Below, piece after piece: positions 58,496-64,000 of a stretch of DNA of 64,000 bases. The notes below the pieces were generated by a model. It was not told the DNA's origin. It did not search any database and saw nothing but the letters and a program-made list of their open reading frames with translations. The stretch's first letter is position 1. Each line of letters opens with the position of its first letter. The stretch is from Poa pratensis (taxonomy: Eukaryota > Streptophyta > Magnoliopsida > Poales > Poaceae). The stretch lies in assembly GCA_947311845.1 (NCBI GenBank), contig CAMZMU010000034.1, forward strand, positions 92,511,179-92,575,178. The letters run 5' to 3'. The position numbers were made by a program, and so were the translations under genes.

Positions 58496-60010
58496 TGATG
58501 CATGTAAAATGCATACATGAACTTTACATTTTATTACATGTTATTCCATGTTATTTGCATCATATAAGGGTTATATTCATGATTTATATTGAGTTTTGGG
58601 GATAATTAACAACTCCCCATTTTTCTGGAATTAACCCTGCACTGTCAGAAAACCCCTTTTTCTATATTTTTACGTTTCAGGCGACCAAATCACGTCATAA
58701 TGACCTGAGATTTTACGGGGATCACTTTTTTGGAAGGAACGAAACGTAGGCGCAAAGGAATCGAAGAAACGGAGACCAGAAGGCCGAAAGGGGTGGGCCC
58801 ACGCGGCCAGATTCCCTGACCGCGTGGGACCCACCATTGGCCCTCGGGCCTCCGCTGCTGTCGATCCTTCTTCCCGAAGCTTCGTCTTGACCTAAAAACG
58901 ACTATATATAGACCCCCCAGGGCTTTCGCGAAAGGGAGCGCCGCCGAAACACAGAAACCACGAAACAGAGACCTGGAGCTGCAGATTGGAGGGGGAAAAC
59001 TCCGGCGGGGCGCTGCCGGGGTGGTCTCCATCTTCTCCAACGACTTCTCCACCGTCTCCATGATGAAGGGGGAGTAGTCCACCCCTGGACTTGGGTTTGT
59101 GGTGGTAACTTATGTATCTCTCCTCTCTTTGAGCTTCACTAATTAGTACCGTATGAGCTGCTGAACATGATTACGGTCATCTATGTAATTCCTATGGTGG
59201 ATATTGTGGTATGAGATGATTTGTTATGCATTTACTGTTGTGTTGGACTTTTATGATTTGTCATACTTTGGAGATATTCTATGATGCATGTGATGGTTTG
59301 ATTTATGCATAATGCCTTGTTTATCCTTGTCATGAGGTGATTGACACCACCAAGTGTGGATAGATGAGAGAGATGTGGTCATGCACACGAATTATGAATC
59401 ATTGCACTAGTGTTTAGAATATTGTCCATTATGAAGTATGATGTATGTAGGTACGGGATGGCCGATGTGACACGGCATATGTATTGAGTGACATGTGAAA
59501 TACAGCCCAACATCCTTTATCTGGGGGTAAAAAGGAAGAGTATGATGTGGGAGTGACAGCAACCACGCTAGCCTTACGAGGGTGACATAGCAACACAAAT
59601 GAGTACTTCTTTCAACTATGTGTTTTAGGACATATAGCCGTCATAAAAGCTACCATTAAAACATGACAATTGTGTGTACTTTATCATAACATGATAATCA
59701 CCATAGATGAGAGAGAGAGGATTAAGTGAACCCATGAACCCATGTCCATTGTTCCTATAAGAGAAAACCTTTGTCTTCCTCTTGCATTGAAGAGGATTGG
59801 GACACTTTTACATTCTTGTTTTGTTGCATTAAACTTCCATCCATTAAATCAACCATCTTGTTCCTTAAACTTGTTTAGTGCATAATCAACTAAAACTTGT
59901 GACACTTTAGTTGTAGGGAATAGATAACTTTTCCTTCTTGCTCCTGCGGATCGATACCTTACTTCCACATTGAGAGGTGCTACAGCGATCCCTGCTCTTG
60001 GGGGTTATCA
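58496..60010 (+). repeat. 3' LTR of the gag-only Gypsy element
   Basis: 1515 bp, TGATGCATG ... GGGTTATCA. It differs from the 5' LTR at about seven bases and about eleven mostly single-base indels by eye. Confidence 0.92.
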
Positions 60011-60212
60011 ATATTCATAATAGATGTCACTCTTCTGGTTCATAGTACCAAAGCAGAGTTCCACTCTTTTATTACTACTCTTGTAGATCAACTATAAAGA
60101 ATGTTTCTTCTCCTGAGAGGATGACTCTTTAGCCTCTAACCATGTAAAATTGTCACTACTAATTTCTTTAAAGGTTAAAAAAGCTTTAAAAAGAAAATTG
60201 TTATATCTATTA

Positions 60213-60306
60213 CTCCCTCCGGTCCATTTTAAATGTCGCTGAGAGATTACTACAGCAGTACAAAACACAATATAACCTTGCGACACTAATTTCGGATCGG
60301 AGGTAG
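60213..60306. mobile_element. Stowaway MITE
   Basis: CTCCCTCCGGTCC and the complement of GGATCGGAGGTAG form the ends, flanked by TA. It lies exactly in the GTTATATCTA-TAGCTTA junction seen intact at about 37178-37192, so the pre-insertion site is known. Confidence 0.88.
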
Positions 60307-60470
60307 TAGCTTAAACGCACAATGAAAATGAAATAGTTTTTTCTATACAAGTTAAACTAAATTTGTACTAATTATTTTAAGAAAAAATAATTAATAGTAG
60401 TCGGCCAAAGTGAAGCTTAAAACTTTTCAAAAACAAAATAGAAAAAAGAAAGGAAAAGTATAGTAATCAT

Positions 60471-61375
60471 CCGGGGGATCTTTGGGAAAGATCACCCGGG
60501 TCACCCGTGTCCCCTTTTTCTGTTCAAATCCCGCTTTTGCTACCGTGTAGCAAATAATTGCCCGCTTTTGCTCCTATGTAGCAAAAAACGGTTCGTCCAG
60601 AAAATAGATTAGAAAAGACCGATTTCGCCGGCGACCTCACCGGACTCGCCGGACCTCACCGGAGAGCTCACCGGAGATCCCGTAGCAAAACAGATGTGCT
60701 ATTGTAGCAAAATCAATTTCGCCGGAGAAAAGACCGATTTCGCCGGCGGCCTCACCGGACTCGCCGGACCTCACCGGGACCTCGCCGGAGATCCCGTAGC
60801 AAAAAAAATGTGCTATTGTAGCAAAATCGGTTTCGCCGGAGACATCGACAGAGACCTCGTCGGAAACATCGTAGCAAAAACTTTATCCTATTGTAGCAAA
60901 ACACATAACAATAATAGCAAAAAAATTGTTATATTGCAGCATTGCAGCATGCACACGCCGCCGGAGAAGGTCTCCGGCGATGTCTCCGGCGAGAGTCTCC
61001 GGCGAAGTTGATTTTGCTACAATAGAACTTTTCTGTTGCTACAATAGCATAAACTTTTTGCTACCACGTCTCCGGCGAGGTCTCTGGTGAGGTCTCCGGC
61101 GATGTCTCCGGTGAAATTGATTTTGCTACAATAGAACTTTTCTGTTGCTACAATAGCATAAACTTTTTGCTACCACGTCTCCGGCGAGGTCTCCGGCGAG
61201 GCCAGAATTTTTTCCTTCATGTTTTGTGTACGAACCGTTTTTTGCTACAATGCAGCAAAAGCGGGACGATTTGCAGAAAAAATCGGGAGTTTTGTAGCAA
61301 AAGCGGGATTAGCCTATATTAGTAGACACGTGTCGGGCTGGCGACCCGGGGGATCGGACAGAAAGATCCCCCGGG
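60471..61375. mobile_element. Foldback-like element with palindromic ends and GTAGCAAAA repeats
   Basis: The left end (60471-60504) and the complement of the right end (61341-61375) agree at about 80 percent. Each end is itself a hairpin: CCCGGGGGATC/GATCCCCCGGG at the right (61345-61375, perfect) and a near-perfect one at the left. The left arm holds direct repeats with TATTGTAGCAAAA and GCCGGAGA; the right arm holds their inverted forms TTTTGCTACAATA and TCTCCGGC. It encodes no protein and no target duplication is visible. I cannot assign a superfamily. Confidence 0.65.
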
Positions 61376-61392
61376 GCCTGTCCAAAAAGAAA

Positions 61393-61474
61393 TTTGTAAG
61401 TGGGGTTTGAACCCACGCCCTGTAAGAGGACCAGAACTTGAGTCTGGCGCCTTAGACCACTCGGCCATCCTGAC
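61393..61474 (-). tRNA. tRNA-Leu(CAA) with degraded 3' acceptor strand
   Basis: Read on the minus strand it starts GTCAGGATGGCCGAGTGG, has a normal D arm, an anticodon stem CCAGA/TCTGG with loop CTCAAGT (anticodon CAA, decoding UUG), a long variable arm and a T arm GTGGGTTCAAACCCCAC. Internal promoter boxes (TGGCCGAGTGG and GGTTCAAACCC) are intact and a TTTTT terminator follows. The 3' acceptor strand reads TTACAAA instead of the expected TTCTGAC, so the acceptor stem cannot pair. It is probably transcribed but not functional. The damage begins about 25 bp from the end of the foldback-like element. Confidence 0.75.
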
Positions 61475-61567
61475 TTGATTGTTAATTGCTCCAAGTTTTC
61501 CTAAATAACATAACATTTGAAGACCGCTACGCGATCCAGCCGTCCGTTTCACCATTCTTGCACCAAC

Positions 61568-61660
61568 GGCCCAGATCAAAGCACGAACCCTAGTTTTCCT
61601 CTATAAGTCATCCCCCAAACTCTCGACCAAACCCTACCTTCCGTCCAAAACCCTAAACCC
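61568..61660 (+). promoter_or_regulatory. Fibrillarin promoter: site II element, telo-boxes, TATA-like site
   Basis: GGCCCA (site II) at 61568-61573, a TATAA at 61602-61606, and two telo-boxes AAACCCTA at 61629-61636 and 61648-61655. This combination is characteristic of plant ribosome-biogenesis and ribosomal-protein genes, which TCP and telo-box-binding factors coordinate. Confidence 0.75.
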
Positions 61661-61734
61661 TTCTCCCCCTCCCTTTCCCTCGGCGGCGGCGCACTAGGGG
61701 CGGCGGCGGCTACAGCTCTAGTCAGCTCAACACC

Positions 61735-63300
61735 ATGAGGCCACCGATGAGAGGAGGAGGTAAGCATACGCCACCCTCGCCCCACGCTCCCTCTTCCTCT
61801 CCGTCCTCTCCTCGATTCGTTCTCACCCGCTTTTGATTCTCTGTCCACAGGTGGTCGCAGCGGCGGCAGGAGCTTCGGCGGCAGGGGCGACAGCGGCGGC
61901 CGCGGGTTTGGCGGGAGGAGCGATGGCGGGAGGGGCCGTGGCGGCGGCAGGGGCTTCGGAGGGAGGAGCGACCGCGGGAGGGGTCGCGGCGGCGGCAGGG
62001 GCGGAGGCAGGGGCGGGCCCGGCATGAAGGGCGGGAGCAAGGTGGTCGTCGTGCCGCACAAGCACGACGGCGTCTTCATCGCTAAGGCCAAGGAGGACGC
62101 GCTCTGCACCAAGAACATGGTCGCTGGGGAGTCCGTCTACGGCGAGAAGCGCGTCTCCGTCCAGGTAGCCCTCTCGTTTTTTGTGCCACTTGCTGGTCAT
62201 GGTGTGATGCGGACTAGGTTGTCTTAGACTAGGTTAGGTTCTGCGGGGTCACTAGTTCTTACCATCTGAATTAGTTTCAGAGTCAGTTGTTAGGTTCTGC
62301 TACTCTGTTACCGCACTTTATTTTGCAATTTTATCTTTTCCGACGTTCTGTGTCACTATCATGTGGTGTTCATAGTGAGAAATGACCAAAAATCAAAGTA
62401 AAGTGTGTCAAAAGATAATCTTTTTCCTCCATGTATAAACAAGAAAATGCTGATTAGATTCAGCTTGTTATTAGGTCATATCATCTTATTTAGTTTCAGC
62501 TTCTCATGTTACATTCTGGTGCTCTAATAAGCTTACTGTACCCAAAAATCAAAGTAAAGTGTGTCAAAAGATAATTTTTTCCTGCACATGTGAACTGATG
62601 AGAAAATGTTTAAACGGTTTAGATTAAGCTTTGGTCATTAGTTCATATCATCTTATTTAGTTTCAGCTTCTCATGTTACAGTCTGGTGCTCTATTAGGCT
62701 TACTGCACATGTGAAATGATGTTCATTACTTGTTTGGTATTATGTAGAACGAGGATGGATCCAAGGTTGAGTACAGGGTGTGGAACCCCTTCAGATCCAA
62801 GCTGGCTGCTGCCGTGCTCGGTGGTGTTGACAACATCTGGATTGTAAGTTCGTTGTGAGCTAGCTTGTGTTCTGAATTGCTTGCAAACCTGTATGGTCAA
62901 TGTTGCAGTGTAAATTTTCTCTATCGTTGTTACATTATTTGACATCGAGCTTTTGTTTTAGGCTCCTGGTACTCGTGTGCTGTATCTTGGTGCTGCCTCA
63001 GGGACAACTGTGTCTCATGTTTCTGATATTGTTGGACCGGTAAGATATCCTTGCAACTTCACTTTATCATTCTACGAATTATGCTTTTGTGTGAGCTTTC
63101 TTGACGAAGTTGATTCCTTGCAGACTGGGTTGGTGTATGCTGTTGAGTTCTCTCACAGGAGTGGCAGAGATCTTGTCAACATGGCCAAGAAGAGGACCAA
63201 TGTGATCCCCATCATTGAGGATGCTAGGCACCCTGCAAAGTACCGGATGCTGGTTGGCATGGTTGATGTTATCTTTTCGGATGTTGCACAACCTGACCAG
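61735..63300 (+). CDS. Fibrillarin (rRNA 2'-O-methyltransferase), first five exons
   Basis: The catalytic subunit of box C/D snoRNPs, which methylates rRNA in the nucleolus. Exons: 61735-61759, 61851-62164, 62748-62843, 62962-63039 and 63124-63300, with GT-AG borders and consistent phases (1, then 0). They encode 230 residues; the rest lies beyond 64000. The N-terminus MRPPMRGGG leads into a Gly/Arg-rich domain (to about residue 66) with many RGG repeats. Then come [49 protein letters not shown], the SAM-binding motif [19 protein letters not shown], and [14 protein letters not shown] with [12 protein letters not shown]. All hallmark residues are present. Intron 5 carries two box C/D snoRNAs. 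The start is the first ATG after a GC-rich leader and matches the family. Confidence 0.96.
62165..62747 (+). other. Fibrillarin intron 2
   Basis: A 583-bp intron containing a short direct duplication: CAAAAATCAAAGTAAAGTGTG near 62389 and 62544 (given in part), followed each time by TCATATCATCTTATTTAGTT. No snoRNA boxes are evident here. Confidence 0.7.
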
Positions 63301-63420
63301 GTATACTTTAACAAAGAAGTTCTGGGATTACAGTCTTGCTTACAGTCTACCTGTTATTAGTATTGTTTATGATTGACTGTTGTTTATCTGTGTGCAACTC
63401 ACCTTTGTGAGTGGTGGCTT

Positions 63421-63495
63421 AGCAAAAGATGAGCTTTACTCGGATTCCCCTTCAGGACATCAAAATGGATGATGCAAAATCGAGTCTCTGATGCC
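63421..63495 (+). ncRNA. U60-type box C/D snoRNA, copy 1 (fibrillarin intron 5)
   Basis: Box C-like AAGATGA (63426-63432, first base off consensus), box C'-like GATGATG (63468-63474), box D CTGA (63488-63491) and a short terminal stem GCA/TGC. The guide TCGGATTCCCCTT upstream of the internal D' position is complementary to AAGGGGAATCCGA, which I recall from plant 25S rRNA. Arabidopsis fibrillarin genes carry the U60f snoRNA in the same intron, supporting the assignment. Confidence 0.8.
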
Positions 63496-63684
63496 TTTAT
63501 GCCTCTTTTCTTATTTTGTTTGCTGCATTTTCCGTATTTTGATTATATCAGTAGTTGAATTGCGTGCCATCTCTGGTGGTTTATCAATTTGTTCCCATTT
63601 CAGTCGTTTGCAATAATTGGTGTATACACCAATATGCTGCTTTGGGTGTGCAATGTTTTCCTCTCTGTGCCTAAATTGGGGCTT

Positions 63685-63758
63685 AGCAGATGATGAGCTA
63701 ACTCGGATTCCCCTTCAGGACATCAATTGTATGATGCAAAATCGAGTTTCTGATGCTT
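63685..63758 (+). ncRNA. U60-type box C/D snoRNA, copy 2 (fibrillarin intron 5)
   Basis: Box C ATGATGA (63690-63696, full consensus), C'-like ATGATG (63731-63736), box D CTGA (63750-63753) and terminal stem GCA/TGC. The guide TCGGATTCCCCTT is identical to copy 1, and so is the text TTCAGGACATCAA after it. Flanking CTTAG is shared, so the two arose by tandem duplication of about 264 bp. This copy has the better box C. Confidence 0.85.
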
Positions 63759-63798
63759 TTATGCCCATAGCCAGTTATTTTCCTTGAGTTCATAGTTA

Positions 63799-63923
63799 CT
63801 CCCTCCGTTCATAAAAAGATGTCTTCAACTAATTTTAAATTTGGATGTATCTACACATTAAATTATGTCTAGATACATCCAAATTTGCAGTTGGTTGAGA
63901 CATCCTTTTGTGAACGGAGGGAG
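63799..63923. mobile_element. Stowaway MITE in fibrillarin intron 5
   Basis: A 125-bp palindrome with ends CTCCCTCCGTTCA and, complemented, CTCCCTCCGTTCAC, flanked by TA on both sides. The two arms (ACATCC, TTAAATTTGGATGTATCTA and its inverse) pair over most of the length. Confidence 0.93.
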
Positions 63924-64000
63924 TACATTTCTATCTACTTGGATTTTGACAATCACATTACCATTTTACTGTCTTGGTGTTAACTTTGCCTTTTTTCTTT

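Larger units (their letters stand above)
40902..60010 (+). mobile_element. Gag-only Gypsy retrotransposon (Athila/Sabrina-like), 5' LTR split by an inner element
   Basis: Two LTRs of about 1.52 kb: the 5' LTR is 40902-41126 plus 52424-53714, the 3' LTR is 58496-60010. Both start TGATGCAT and end GGGTTATCA. The target duplication is ATATT (40897-40901 and 60011-60015). The primer-binding site TGGCGCCGTTGCCGGGGAG follows the 5' LTR at about 53724. Without the inner element it is about 7.8 kb. The internal region encodes gag-like proteins only; I see no protease, reverse transcriptase or integrase. LTR length, gag type and internal text such as GCGCTTTACGGGAGGCAACC fit Athila-group Triticeae families like Sabrina; the family name is a guess. 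Confidence 0.88.
37560..60200 (+). mobile_element. 5'-truncated LINE hosting the nested insertions
   Basis: LINE ORF2 C-terminal pieces lie at 37590-37940, 40174-40901 and 60011-60097. Piece 1 has IPTKILEHIDKTRR, LVAWDRVCTPKNRGGLEVL and ends LSPIFRGIN. Piece 2 begins SCKIGNGTSV and holds the zf-RVT block KWIQKSKCTPKIKFMCWLL, then WSILKERNNLVFNGI. Piece 3 finishes VHSTKAEFHSF up to a TAA at 60095-60097. Across the first gap the codons read on directly (FRGI-NSCKIGNG) once the insertion and one ATTAA copy are removed; across the second SWKRIF joins IIDVTLLV after removing one ATATT. Some frame damage lies near 40680-40860. The element starts inside the reverse transcriptase, so it was truncated on insertion. 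The 3' end lies just before a Stowaway MITE. Confidence 0.85.

Noticed and set aside
61309..61579. Open frames containing RMAEWSKAPDSSSG-like text
   Set aside because: This is translation of the tRNA-Leu gene and its flank, not a protein.

Overview
This window is nuclear DNA of a grass, most likely Triticeae (wheat, barley or Aegilops type). The reasons are GC-rich exons in AT-rich introns and intergenic DNA, Au-type SINEs, Stowaway, Tourist and hAT miniature elements, and large Gypsy retrotransposons nested in one another. This is inferred from sequence style; no database search was possible.

Left gene island (about 1-20 kb), all genes on the minus strand: a plantacyanin-like copper protein whose signal peptide and mature domain lie in different frames (986-1532); 5' exons of an unrecognised gene (5598-6476); a one-finger QALGGH C2H2 repressor with an EAR motif (10075-10602); an eight-cysteine secreted peptide of the ESF1/MEG type (12687-13147); a CRCK-type receptor-like cytoplasmic kinase with a one-base frame break (13521-15042); and a five-exon RHB1A-like RING-H2 E3 ligase (16204-18481). 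A G31 tract, a GA microsatellite, a LINE scrap and a probable Helitron end lie between them.

Transposon-rich middle (20-31 kb): a 200-bp tandem repeat, an AT-rich degenerate repeat field, a complete Mutator-type element with long TIRs and a perfect 9-bp TSD (24714-26377), LINE remnants, a non-LTR retroelement with a perfect 14-bp TSD carrying an Au SINE with a perfect 17-bp TSD, and a second Au SINE in the opposite orientation.

Second gene island (31-37 kb), plus strand: an intronless nepenthesin-like aspartic protease (31075-32406) and a four-exon MATE transporter (34036-35990), followed by a decayed relic of the MATE 3' exons interrupted by a Tourist MITE.

Nest (37.5-60.3 kb): a LINE copy is split by a 2.2-kb TG...CA element (TSD ATTAA) and by a 7.8-kb gag-only Gypsy element (TSD ATATT). 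The 5' LTR of the Gypsy element is itself split by an 11.3-kb Tat-like Gypsy element (TSD ACGGG) that has an antisense gene but no integrase. Removing the insertions rejoins the LINE reading frame at both breakpoints.

Right end (60.4-64 kb): a foldback-like element with palindromic ends abuts a tRNA-Leu(CAA) gene whose 3' acceptor strand is degraded. The 5' five exons of fibrillarin follow on the plus strand. Fibrillarin intron 5 holds two U60-type box C/D snoRNAs, so this locus encodes the nucleolar methyltransferase and guide RNAs for the same reaction. The gene runs off the window.
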